The notes beneath the pieces were generated by a model, which saw nothing but the letters and a program-made list of their open reading frames with translations, had not been told where the DNA came from and did no database searches. A stretch of DNA of 64,000 bases from an uncultured Erythrobacter sp. (GTDB lineage: Bacteria > Pseudomonadota > Alphaproteobacteria > Sphingomonadales > Sphingomonadaceae): positions 520,709 through 584,708 of the forward strand of contig NZ_CANMZM010000003.1 of assembly GCF_947502395.1 (NCBI RefSeq), written 5' to 3'. Shown here in pieces: positions 9,165 to 17,567 of the stretch; positions within the stretch are counted from its first letter, which is position 1; every line of letters starts with the position of its first letter. The position numbers and the translations under genes were made by a program.

Positions 9165-9332
9165 CGCGCTAAGGCGCTTATTATCCAATTGTGAACTTTG
9201 GCCAATTGAAGCATTGGCGTTGACGCGATCTTAACCCTGATCGGCCATGAAATTCCTCACGGTGGGAACCGCAAAAGCAAGAGCGCGCCAAAGGGTTAGG
9301 TGCGGTGCTAAAGCTGACATGAGGAAGCGCGC

Positions 9333-11012
9333 ATGAACGCGATTGGGAATCAAGATTTTGAAGCAAACGGCCAGGGTGCAGCCCCGGCTAGTGGCGCAGA
9401 CTTGCCCGAGGACAACGCCAAATTGCCAATCGGTGTAGTACTCGAGATTTCGGGTGCTGGTTCGCAGATCGCGCTGGACTTGCAGCGTCTGAATGAATGC
9501 ATGCAAGACGATGATCGGTCCGTGGCTCTGGCGGGACAGGTGGGAAGTCAGATCAAGATCCGTGTCGGTGACGCATGGCTCCTCGCCAACGTCCGCGACC
9601 AACGCAAGGATCGTCGCGCCCAAAACGGCATCATCGCGCATATCGATTTTCTGGGTGAGGGGTCTGAAGAAAAGCTCACAGGTCGCATCCGTGGATTTAA
9701 GCGCGGTGTGACGCGCTATCCTGTGCCTGGAGCCATGGTCTATCCCGCCTCCACGAAGGACCTTGAACAAATCTACGCCAGCGATGGACGCGCCAATATC
9801 ACCATCGGGACAGTGTTCCCGACAAAAGACATCCGTGCAGGCCTCTATATCGACGCAATGCTGGGCAAGCACTTTGCGCTGCTGGGATCGACGGGGACTG
9901 GTAAGTCGACCAGTGCAGCGCTCATCCTCCACAGGATTTGCGAGCATGCGCCCGATGGCCACATCGTGATGGTTGATCCCCACGGTGAGTACTCTGCGGC
10001 GTTCCGCCAGACGGGTAAGATCCTTGACGTATCGAACCTGCAAATGCCCTATTGGTTGATGAACTTTGAGGAGCATTGCGAAGTACTGCTTACCAGCGAT
10101 GGCAATGAGCGTCAGGTCGATATGGATATCCTTGCCAAATGTTTGTTGCACGCCCGGTCCAAGAACCGGCTCGCTGAAACGATGGGCAAAATCACGGTGG
10201 ATTCGCCCATACCCTATCTCTTGTCCGATCTTTCGACCAAGATTCAGGACGAAATGGGCAAGCTCGATAAAGCGACCTCGTCCGCACCTTACATGCGGAT
10301 CAAAGGCAAGCTTGAGGAGTTGAAAGCCGATCCGCGCTATCAATTCATGTTTTCAGGCATGCTCGTAGGCGACACGATGACCGACTTTATCTCCAAAGTG
10401 TTCCGTATGCCGGGCGAGGGCAAGCCGATCTCGATCATCGATGTTTCAGGCGTTCCTTCCGATATTACCTCCACTGTAGTTGCTGTCCTTTCACGTCTGG
10501 TGTTCGACTTTGCAATTTGGGGGCGTGAAGAGAACACGCGACCGATCTTGCTCGTGTGCGAAGAAGCTCACCGTTACGTTCCAAGCGAGAAGAACTCCGA
10601 TGGATCCTCCGTCGGTTCGATACTCAGCCGGATCGCCAAAGAGGGGCGTAAGTACGGGATCAGCCTCGGCCTCATCACCCAGCGTCCGTCTGACCTTGCC
10701 GAAGGCGTGCTCTCACAATGCGGCACGATCATCTCGATGCGCCTCAACAACGACCGCGACCAAGCCTTTGTGCGCTCAGCCATGCCAGAAGGCTCGCGCG
10801 GCTTTCTCGATTCCATCCCAGCGCTCAGAAACCGCGAATGTATCATTTGCGGCGAGGGCGTTGCGATCCCAATCCGCGTGAACTTCGACAACCTCGAAGA
10901 GCACAAGCGTCCAGCATCGGAAGACCCCAGCTTCAGCGAGCTGTGGAATCAGGGCGGTGGCGAAGAGGAAATCGTCGACCGCGTGGTTCTACGTTGGCGC
11001 TCACAAGGGTAG
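9333..11012 (+). CDS. HerA-type DNA-translocating ATPase (DUF87)
   Basis: 559 residues. An N-terminal beta-barrel-like domain (about 1-130) precedes a FtsK/HerA ATPase core. The core has Walker A GSTGTGKST near residues 185-193, MVDPHGEYS, the Walker B/catalytic stretch LLVCEEAHRYVP and ISLGLITQRPSDL. HerA proteins form hexameric DNA translocases. In archaea they pair with the NurA nuclease, and in some bacteria they form defence systems with Sir2, DUF4297 or other effectors. No nuclease gene is adjacent. The ATG has a good box (GAGGAAG). The gene stands alone on its strand and converges with the TIR receptor gene, ending 22 bases from it. Confidence 0.85.
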   Translation: MNAIGNQDFEANGQGAAPASGADLPEDNAKLPIGVVLEISGAGSQIALDLQRLNECMQDDDRSVALAGQVGSQIKIRVGDAWLLANVRDQRKDRRAQNGIIAHIDFLGEGSEEKLTGRIRGFKRGVTRYPVPGAMVYPASTKDLEQIYASDGRANITIGTVFPTKDIRAGLYIDAMLGKHFALLGSTGTGKSTSAALILHRICEHAPDGHIVMVDPHGEYSAAFRQTGKILDVSNLQMPYWLMNFEEHCEVLLTSDGNERQVDMDILAKCLLHARSKNRLAETMGKITVDSPIPYLLSDLSTKIQDEMGKLDKATSSAPYMRIKGKLEELKADPRYQFMFSGMLVGDTMTDFISKVFRMPGEGKPISIIDVSGVPSDITSTVVAVLSRLVFDFAIWGREENTRPILLVCEEAHRYVPSEKNSDGSSVGSILSRIAKEGRKYGISLGLITQRPSDLAEGVLSQCGTIISMRLNNDRDQAFVRSAMPEGSRGFLDSIPALRNRECIICGEGVAIPIRVNFDNLEEHKRPASEDPSFSELWNQGGGEEEIVDRVVLRWRSQG

Positions 11013-11034
11013 GCATGGGTCGAACGAGAACGCT

Positions 11035-12816
11035 CTACTGCATCAAGTTCCTCAGATTGCCAACCTCGCGCCAGCCATTGATCGAGGGATCGTAACTCAC
11101 ATTGTAGAAGCGCTGGAGACCTCCGGCATCGCCAGTGTTCTGGCCGGTCGAATTGAAGAATATCCGGCCCGTAACACCATTGAAGCTGCGTGAGCGTAGC
11201 ACTGCAACCAGACCATCAGCGGTGATCTTGCCTTCAATCTCGCTTGCCGCTTGCTTGACGATCACGCCCGAATCAAAGGCCACCGCCTCCAACCGCCAAC
11301 GCGGCGAGATCGGACCAAACAGGCTTTCGAACTGAGCGATCTCTTCCGGCTTGTCGCCATTGTAGTCGGCGCTTTCGAACACGTCGGTCATATCGATAAG
11401 GCGGCCCGTTTGGAGCGCGGTCATTTCGCTGACCGCTTGCACCTGATGGCTGTTGTTCCAGCTTGCCAAAATCGCTTTGCGCGCAGGCTGGTCTCCACGG
11501 AATTGGCCGCTGGCAAGGTCCTTGAAGTCGCCGCTCAGCCCCATGATCACGATCAGCCTGTTCTCATCCAGAAGCGCCTGTTGGTCCGGGGTTGAGAATG
11601 CATCGTTGATAGAACCACGGATAAAATCACGCGTATTCACACGCCCATCCGCTGTCCAATTTGCAAGGCGCGCGTCGCCCAGTTCCTCCGAGACCCGGTC
11701 AAAGAACAGTTCACCATAGGTCTTCGCTTCGCTTTCCGGATTGGTCTCAATCATAAAGGTGATACCAATCCCTTGCGAAATCGCTCGTTCCGCCAGTTCC
11801 TTGAACTGTGCGGCTCTCTCATCGACGCCAGAGCCAACTCGGAAAATCGGCAGATCGCTGTCTTTCCAGCCAAGGTCGGCGCGGCTTCCTGCCGTTGTCA
11901 GGACGATCGCTGGTCGTTGACCGCTTTCTTCGATCACTTCGAGCACTTGCGGGGTAAATTCTGTGATCGAAGGGCCAATAACTGCTACCACATTGCGCTC
12001 CGACAAAAAGGCGCGAAGATCCTCGATCACCTTTGGCGCGTCGCGCGTCTTCATCGCGCTGATCGGCGCGTCCAGATCCTGCACCATAAGCGCGGGAAAG
12101 CCTTCTAGCGAGGCCTTCAGCCCATTGCTTTGCTGAATGCCGAAGCTTTCGTTGGGATAGATGCCCAGCACAATCGCCTTGTCTGTTGGCACACCGGCAA
12201 GTCGCGCGGATTCGCTGCCGCCGCCCATTCCGCCAAACTGGAAGGTCAGAAACCCAGCAACGACCACTGCGAGCGCCGCAGCAGCCATGGTGATTGGGCG
12301 TTTCCAGAAAGGCGTGCCGCTATCGCCTCCAGTTGTTGTTTGAGGCGTAGCCGCTTCGCCTGTCACTGGCACTCCGAAGGCAGCCATCTCGGCTCTGCCA
12401 GCATCTGCGCCCTGGCCTTCACCCGCCAGATTGTGAATGCTCTCAAGAAAGACCGGCCAGTTTTTGCTCTGCGTTGGGTTTGCGCTTGAGTCTTGCAATT
12501 CCGCCGCCTGAATCCGCCTGAATCCGCGCGGGATCGTCACTTCGTCGATAAGTGCTGGTACAAGCTTGTTGTCGATTACACCGTCTTCGGCTTCTTCCTT
12601 GACCCAATTGCTGTTGATCGACGTGTTCGACCACACCACCACAATCGCCTTGGACTGTTTGATGTGCTTGTCGATGACGTTGTCGAATTCTTCGCCCGCG
12701 CGAAGATCGCGGTCCCACCAGACCGAATAGCCTTCGGCTTCAAGTGCCTTGGCCATGAAATTTACACGTTCGCGATCACGCCGTGAGTACGAAATAAAGA
12801 TATCCAAATCTATCAC
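11035..12816 (-). CDS. TIR-domain single-pass receptor with periplasmic type 1 ligand-binding domain
   Basis: 593 residues in three parts. Residues 1-130 are a TIR domain: FISYSRRD, WWDRDLRAGEEF, VVVWSNTSINSNW, then W71-V-K-E74-E75, where TIR NADases keep their catalytic Glu. A linker rich in Thr and Gly leads to one membrane helix near 173-195, with positive residues before it (cytosolic N-terminus). Residues 210-593 resemble the LivJ/Peripla_BP_6 fold (VLGIYPNESFG, VVAVIGPSITEF, AIVLTTAGSRADLGW, VAFDSGVIV, GVTGRIFF). A periplasmic ligand sensor is thus joined to a cytosolic TIR module. The start is GTG with a G-rich box. It begins only 17 bases after queE. Confidence 0.85.
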   Translation of the reverse strand: MIDLDIFISYSRRDRERVNFMAKALEAEGYSVWWDRDLRAGEEFDNVIDKHIKQSKAIVVVWSNTSINSNWVKEEAEDGVIDNKLVPALIDEVTIPRGFRRIQAAELQDSSANPTQSKNWPVFLESIHNLAGEGQGADAGRAEMAAFGVPVTGEAATPQTTTGGDSGTPFWKRPITMAAAALAVVVAGFLTFQFGGMGGGSESARLAGVPTDKAIVLGIYPNESFGIQQSNGLKASLEGFPALMVQDLDAPISAMKTRDAPKVIEDLRAFLSERNVVAVIGPSITEFTPQVLEVIEESGQRPAIVLTTAGSRADLGWKDSDLPIFRVGSGVDERAAQFKELAERAISQGIGITFMIETNPESEAKTYGELFFDRVSEELGDARLANWTADGRVNTRDFIRGSINDAFSTPDQQALLDENRLIVIMGLSGDFKDLASGQFRGDQPARKAILASWNNSHQVQAVSEMTALQTGRLIDMTDVFESADYNGDKPEEIAQFESLFGPISPRWRLEAVAFDSGVIVKQAASEIEGKITADGLVAVLRSRSFNGVTGRIFFNSTGQNTGDAGGLQRFYNVSYDPSINGWREVGNLRNLMQ

Positions 12817-12833
12817 CCCCCGGTGGTCTCACT

Positions 12834-13571
12834 CTAAGTCGCTCTTGCATCTCCGTAAAGGTGGATGTGCATCCGGTCTGACATGCGGTATCCCTTTTCG
12901 AGACACAGTGCAGAAAGCCACATTTGCCGTTCGCGTAAAGTGCTGGATTCAGTGCCTTCTGCCATCAGGAAAAGACGATCTCTGGGGATACGATACTCCC
13001 GTTGGAGTGCATCGACTTCGCGCACATCCGATGGCTCAGCCACGACAAATTTGAAAAAAGCGCGCGGGTCGCCCGCAAAGAAGTCGAGTCGCTCGGGGAT
13101 CAGGGCGAGCTCGGCCGGATTGCCTGAATGGGCGAGCTTGGGGCTGACATTGTACTGATCAACACGGATATCGATATGAGCCGAGGGACGCACAGACCCG
13201 TTGGTCTCAATCTCCACCTCGATGTCGGGCAGAATGGCGAGCATATCTGCGAGCGGCCCACACTGTATCAGCGGCTCACCACCGGTGATAACAAGCCGTT
13301 TCTGACCCAAAGCCGCCACCTTTGCCGCTGCTTTCTCTGGAGAGAGCTTCACCTGATTGGCACTACGATCATAATGTACGCCATCGCGGTGCGGGCGATT
13401 ATCGCCTTCAAAGCGCCAAGTGTAGGCGGTGTCGCACCACTGGCAGGCGAGATTGCAGCGCGAGAGGCGGATAAAGGCGACCGGCGTACCCATGCTTGGC
13501 CCTTCGCCCTGGAGGCTGGCGAAAATTTCAGGACCGCCCGAATCGTCAGTTGCAAGAACCAAATCAGCCAT
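12834..13571 (-). CDS. queE: 7-carboxy-7-deazaguanine synthase
   Basis: A radical SAM enzyme converting 6-carboxy-tetrahydropterin to 7-carboxy-7-deazaguanine, the second step from GTP-derived pterin towards preQ0 and queuosine. The cluster motif is the CxxxCxxC form (CNLACQWCDT). Also present are EIFASLQGEGPSMG, typical of QueE N-termini, and LVITGGEPLIQ. It has 245 residues from the ATG at 13571. A GTG at 13607 would add 12 residues that do not fit the family. It lies downstream of valS and upstream of the TIR gene on the same strand. The other que genes are not in the window. Confidence 0.92.
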   Translation of the reverse strand: MADLVLATDDSGGPEIFASLQGEGPSMGTPVAFIRLSRCNLACQWCDTAYTWRFEGDNRPHRDGVHYDRSANQVKLSPEKAAAKVAALGQKRLVITGGEPLIQCGPLADMLAILPDIEVEIETNGSVRPSAHIDIRVDQYNVSPKLAHSGNPAELALIPERLDFFAGDPRAFFKFVVAEPSDVREVDALQREYRIPRDRLFLMAEGTESSTLRERQMWLSALCLEKGYRMSDRMHIHLYGDARAT

Positions 13572-13610
13572 CAATGCATGCTTTCGCTCTGTGCGCGGAA
13601 AAAACACGTT

Positions 13611-13631
13611 TGAGACACTTGAGACACTGTC
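13611..13631 (-). promoter_or_regulatory. Tandem 9-mer motif upstream of queE
   Basis: On the plus strand this reads TGAGACACT twice in direct tandem, then GTC. It sits 39 bases before the queE start. A nearly identical 21-base block (one mismatch, same orientation to the gene) precedes the crotonase gene at 54815-54835. A transcription factor site is the likeliest reading, but the regulator is unknown. Confidence 0.4.
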
Positions 13632-13776
13632 TTAGTTCTAAAAACCAATCGATCACAGAGGGTCCCTTTAATCGGTTTTGCCGATGGAGGGCAAAGAGGC
13701 GGCGGAGCGGTTCATACCTGTCCTATGCCACGAGGGGCCATGGTAGGAAAGAATGCCTCCTGCGAAGCCCCTTCGA

Positions 13777-16683
13777 TCAACCCAATCGCGCCAGCGCTGC
13801 GGTCAAGCGTCCGACCTCGCCCTGGTGGTGGGCGAAGTCGGTCTTGGCTTTCTCCACTGCCTCGGGCTTGGCGCGTTCGACAAAGTTGGCGTTGGAGAGC
13901 CTGCCTTCGAGCGACTTTGCTTCCTTTTGTGAGGCGGCGAGGGCCTTTTCTAGGCGGGCCTTTTCCTCAGCGATGTCGATGATGCCTTCGAGTGGGATCA
14001 CGAAGATATCGCCCAGCGCTGTTACCTGCATGGCAGGGCCTGTTGGCGCTTCGCCGACGGTGACCGGGGTGAGGCGGGCAATGCGTTCAATCGCGGCGCT
14101 CGAACGCTCGATTGTGCTTGCGGCAAGGGCGCTTGCCTCTGGTACAAAGGCCGCCAGTTTCGCGCCCGGTGAAATTCCGAGTTCGTTTTTGGCGCTGCGC
14201 ACATTAGTGGTGAGGTCGATCACCCAGTCGATCGCGTCGGTTGCTTCTTTCGAGGTTTCACCGCGCGGACTTGGCCATTTGGCGGTGATAAGGTCGTAGG
14301 ACCGCTCGCCCCCACTATTCTTGGCCTGGGCATGCCAAAGTTCTTCGGTGATGAAGGGCATAAAGGGGTGGAGCATGACAAGGATCTGATCGAGCGCCCA
14401 TCCGGCAACCTCGCGGGTTTCGGATTGCGGGCTCCAGTCGCTCCCCTCGTCATTCCGGCGTAGGCCGGAATCCAGACTGGCTGGCGCACCCTTATCTCCT
14501 TGGACCCCGGCCTGCGCCGGGGTGACGGGGGTAAGAACCGGCTTGATAAGCTCCAAGTACCAGTCGCAGAACTTCGACCATGTGAACTGATAGATCGCAT
14601 TGGCAGCCGCATCGAAACGCAAGTCTTCCATTGCGCTTTCAATCTCGGCACAAACCGCTTGAACCTCGCCGATGATCCATTGGTTGGCGGCGAGTTTGGC
14701 TTTGGGCGCGCGCACCGTGGTGGATTTGCCGATACCGTTGGATTGGCAAAAGCGCGTGGCATTCCAGAGTTTTGTGGCAAAGTTGCGGTATCCTTCGACC
14801 CGCTTTTCATCCATCTTGATGTCGCGGCCTTGGCTCTCCATCGCAGCCATAAAGAAGCGCAATGCGTCCGCGCCATATTGGTCGATCAGGCCAAGCGGAT
14901 CGACGACATTGCCCTTGGACTTGGACATTTTCGCGCCGTCTGCTGCGCGCACAAGGCCGTGGAGATACAGGCGCGGCCATGGGGCCTGACCCATATTGTA
15001 ATTGCCCATCATCATCATGCGCGCATCCCAGAAGAATAGGATGTCGAACCCGGAGATGAGGAGTGAGTTAGGGAAGTGTTTTGAGAGCAGGTCCGTATTC
15101 TCTTCCCAAACACCCGTTCGTGCTGAGCCTGTCGAAGCACGCGCGCGCCCTTCGACAGGCTCAGGGCGAACGGGGTTGTATTGTGTCTCGGGCCAACTAA
15201 GCGTTGCAAACGGCCAAAGCGCGGATGAGAACCATGTGTCGAGCACGTCGTTGTCACGAGTGAGTGCAACGCCTTCGCCCGCTTGAGCCTGCGCTTCTTC
15301 CTCGCTCATCGCGACATAAACGCCACCGTTTTCGTCGAACCAAGCTGGGATGCGGTGCCCCCACCACAGCTGGCGGCTCACACACCATGGCTGGATATTC
15401 TCCATCCAGTTGAAGAAGGTCTTCTCCCAAGACTTGGGCACGATTTCGATGGTCCCGTCGCGCACCTGCTTGATCGGAGCTTCGGCCAATTTCGCCGCAT
15501 CGACATACCATTGATCAGTCAGCCATGGCTCGATCACCACACCGCCGCGGTCTCCAAACGGCGTCGCGATTTGGCGCGGTTCGGCGTCGGAGACGACCTC
15601 CTCGCCTTTCTTGTTTTTCGACACATGCGGGATGAGGAAGCCGTCCGCCTTCAACCGCTCAACCACGGCTTCACGGGCGCCGTCGACCTTATCGCGGCGG
15701 AAACGGTGGAGGCCGATAAATTCGTCCGGCACCAGGCCGTCCGAAGTCTGGCAAACGTCGCCATTCCCATCGAGCATGTTGAGCATCTCGCCCGCCTCGA
15801 TGCCAGCACGCTTGCCAACGTCAAAGTCGTTGAAGTCATGCCCCGGCGTGATCTTCACCGCGCCCGAACCCAGCTCGGGATCGGCGTGTTCATCGGCTAC
15901 GATCGGAATGCGGCGGCCTGTGATTGGGAGCATCACGTGCTTGCCAACAACGCTGGCGTAGCGCTCATCATCGGGGTGAACCGAGACCGCCATATCGGCG
16001 AGCATCGTTTCAGGGCGCGTGGTCGCAACTTCGATGTAATCGCGCCCATCCGCCAGCGTCTCACCATCGGCAAGCGGATATTTGAAGTGCCAGAAACCGC
16101 CGGCAATCGTCTGCGTTTCCACCTCAAGGTCGGAAATCGCGGTCTTGAGCTTGGGGTCCCAATTCACCAGCCGCTTGTCGCGGTAGATCAGGCCATCGTT
16201 GTAGAGGTTCACAAAGGTCTTCAAGACAGCCTTGGTGAAGTGCTCGTCCATGGTGAACTGCTCGCGTGACCAGTCCATCGAGCAACCCAACCGGCGAAGC
16301 TGCGTGGTTATGGTCCCGCCGCTTTCGGCTTTCCATTCCCACACCTTATCGACGAATTCCTCGCGCGAATAATTGGTGCGCTTGTCTTGGCGCTCTTCCA
16401 TCTGCCGTTCCACCACCATCTGCGTGGCGATCCCGGCGTGGTCGGTGCCCACTACCCACAAAGCATCCTTGCCGCGCAGGCGCTCATAACGGATCACGAT
16501 ATCTTGAAGCGTGTTGTCGAGCGCGTGGCCGATATGGAGCGAGCCCGTCACATTTGGCGGAGGGTTCACAATGGTGAAGGGTTCCGCATCCGGGCGCTCG
16601 GGACGGAAGCCGCCGGTGCTCTCCCAATGCTGATACCATCGCTGCTCAATGTCAGCCGGATTGAAGGTTGTGGGTAGGCTCAT
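13777..16683 (-). CDS. valS: Valyl-tRNA synthetase, with two repeat-derived insertions
   Basis: Charges tRNA-Val and edits misactivated Thr. 968 residues with the class I signatures HIGH (SLHIGHAL, near residue 48) and KMSKS (AKMSKSKGN), the editing domain ([12 protein letters not shown]), an anticodon-binding domain ([13 protein letters not shown]) and a C-terminal coiled coil ([24 protein letters not shown]). Two segments look foreign. Residues about 504-524 ([20 protein letters not shown]) sit in a catalytic-domain loop, and residues about 719-746 (TPAQAGVQ ... [10 protein letters not shown]) sit in the anticodon-binding domain. Both are translations of palindromic repeats and keep the frame. 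They make the protein longer than I would expect for the family. The ATG start fits the family (MSLPTTFNP). Confidence 0.97.
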   Translation of the reverse strand: MSLPTTFNPADIEQRWYQHWESTGGFRPERPDAEPFTIVNPPPNVTGSLHIGHALDNTLQDIVIRYERLRGKDALWVVGTDHAGIATQMVVERQMEERQDKRTNYSREEFVDKVWEWKAESGGTITTQLRRLGCSMDWSREQFTMDEHFTKAVLKTFVNLYNDGLIYRDKRLVNWDPKLKTAISDLEVETQTIAGGFWHFKYPLADGETLADGRDYIEVATTRPETMLADMAVSVHPDDERYASVVGKHVMLPITGRRIPIVADEHADPELGSGAVKITPGHDFNDFDVGKRAGIEAGEMLNMLDGNGDVCQTSDGLVPDEFIGLHRFRRDKVDGAREAVVERLKADGFLIPHVSKNKKGEEVVSDAEPRQIATPFGDRGGVVIEPWLTDQWYVDAAKLAEAPIKQVRDGTIEIVPKSWEKTFFNWMENIQPWCVSRQLWWGHRIPAWFDENGGVYVAMSEEEAQAQAGEGVALTRDNDVLDTWFSSALWPFATLSWPETQYNPVRPEPVEGRARASTGSARTGVWEENTDLLSKHFPNSLLISGFDILFFWDARMMMMGNYNMGQAPWPRLYLHGLVRAADGAKMSKSKGNVVDPLGLIDQYGADALRFFMAAMESQGRDIKMDEKRVEGYRNFATKLWNATRFCQSNGIGKSTTVRAPKAKLAANQWIIGEVQAVCAEIESAMEDLRFDAAANAIYQFTWSKFCDWYLELIKPVLTPVTPAQAGVQGDKGAPASLDSGLRRNDEGSDWSPQSETREVAGWALDQILVMLHPFMPFITEELWHAQAKNSGGERSYDLITAKWPSPRGETSKEATDAIDWVIDLTTNVRSAKNELGISPGAKLAAFVPEASALAASTIERSSAAIERIARLTPVTVGEAPTGPAMQVTALGDIFVIPLEGIIDIAEEKARLEKALAASQKEAKSLEGRLSNANFVERAKPEAVEKAKTDFAHHQGEVGRLTAALARLG
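14448..14527. repeat. Paired-hairpin palindromic repeat inserted in frame in valS
   Basis: Two hairpin units lie head to head. The first is ATTCCGGC-GTAG-GCCGGAAT (14452-14471). The second is CCCCGGC-CTGC-GCCGGGG (14505-14522). Each is flanked by the conserved tails GTC/CCAG and TTGG/GTGAC. The same bipartite architecture recurs between gatC and gatA. Here it is translated as TPAQAGVQ ... [10 protein letters not shown] inside the valyl-tRNA synthetase without breaking the frame. Confidence 0.85.
15113..15174. repeat. 62-bp palindromic repeat inserted in frame in valS
   Basis: The arms CCCGTTCGTGCTGAGCCTGT and CGAAGGGCGC type sequences form an imperfect inverted repeat centred near 15143. The conserved core GAGCCTGTCGAAG is repeated in inverse orientation as CTTCGACAGGCTC. 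Where the arms differ (TGC/GCA in one, CCC/GGG in the other), each arm pairs within itself, so each half is also its own hairpin. It is translated as [20 protein letters not shown] in valS. This repeat family is recognisable from sphingomonad genomes. Confidence 0.85.
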
Positions 16684-16777
16684 TTTTTAAGGCTCGCTAA
16701 CGCTAGCGGGCTAGACCACCCGCTCTTTTTCATCCCCATGCCAATCCGCTGGGTGCAGTGCAACATTTCTTGGGTTT

Positions 16778-17458
16778 TCAAGCCAAATGGGCGTCAATCT
16801 CGGCATTGGCCTTCGCGCGCAATTGCCGCTTGCAATCGCGAAAGGCGGGCTGGGCGGCGAGTTCTTCGGCGCGGGCGAGGGCGGTTTCGATGAGCGCATC
16901 GGCATCCACCACTTCGTCCACCAGGCCGGTGGCAATGGCATCCTGCGGCGCGAAAAGCTGAGACGTTAGCGCCAAGCGCCTACGCCAGACCGGATCGAGC
17001 CAATGGTCGATAATCGCCTGAGGCACTGGCGGAAACGCGAGGCCTGCTTTGGCTTCAGGAAGGCCGATTTTGTAGTCTCCTTCTGCGGCGACAACCCAGT
17101 CTGCGCACAAAGTGATGATCCCGCCTGCGCCAATCGTATGCCCATTGACGGCGCAGACGAAGGCGCAAGGAAGCCGGTGAAGTTCGGCCGCAACCTGATT
17201 GATGGCGGCTCTTGCGCGAGTTATCCCCTCAGCATCCAGCGATGCTGCGACCTTCACATCCATGCCTCGAGTGAAGTCATCACCCGCTCCGGTCAGCACA
17301 ATCGCGTGCGTCGCCGGATCATGGCCCAGCTCGCGAATCTGCTGTGTGGCTGGCTCGAGCATTTCGGCAAACACTGCGTTGTAGGGCGGATTGTCTAGAG
17401 TCACGAGGTGAACCCCCTCGCGTTGTTCAACATGAAAATACTCATGGTTCGTGCTCAT
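16778..17458 (-). CDS. Enoyl-CoA hydratase/isomerase family protein
   Basis: A 226-residue crotonase-fold protein, shorter than the usual 255-260. The fold is shown by LVTLDNPPYNAV, HAIVLTGAGDDFTRGMDV (oxyanion loop), CAFVCAVNGHTIGAGGIITLCADW and IGLPEAKAGLAFP. The first of the two catalytic glutamates of true hydratases (in GGGCEL) is replaced by Ile here (GAGGII), while the second (in LPEAK) is kept. An isomerase or other crotonase reaction is therefore more likely than hydration. It lies 94 bases upstream of valS on the same strand and is divergent from the mla operon. Confidence 0.8.
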   Translation of the reverse strand: MSTNHEYFHVEQREGVHLVTLDNPPYNAVFAEMLEPATQQIRELGHDPATHAIVLTGAGDDFTRGMDVKVAASLDAEGITRARAAINQVAAELHRLPCAFVCAVNGHTIGAGGIITLCADWVVAAEGDYKIGLPEAKAGLAFPPVPQAIIDHWLDPVWRRRLALTSQLFAPQDAIATGLVDEVVDADALIETALARAEELAAQPAFRDCKRQLRAKANAEIDAHLA

Positions 17459-17567
17459 GGTAGAACGTTCCTATTGTCGTGCGATCGCGTCGAGACCATG
17501 CCCATCTGTGCAGGGATTCAACAGGATGCTTGTGAAGCTTGCAATTTCCTAGCATACCCTATCGGCA

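Noticed and set aside
9165..9332. Terminator after the TIGR02186 gene
   Set aside because: AGCGC-GCTAAG-GCGCT is only a 5-bp stem with a poor T-tract, too weak to annotate.
9333..11012. HerA with an adjacent NurA nuclease
   Set aside because: Neighbouring genes were read and none is a nuclease.
12834..13571. queE as part of a DNA 7-deazaguanine modification (dpd) island
   Set aside because: No dpd genes, tgt-like or restriction genes are nearby; a housekeeping queuosine role is simpler.
13496..14299. A 267-codon plus-strand frame antisense to queE and valS
   Set aside because: Arg/Ser/Ala composition of an antisense shadow; both genes on the opposite strand are certain.
15283..16269. A 328-codon plus-strand frame antisense to valS
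   Set aside because: It is the complement of well-conserved valyl-tRNA synthetase sequence and has no recognisable domain.
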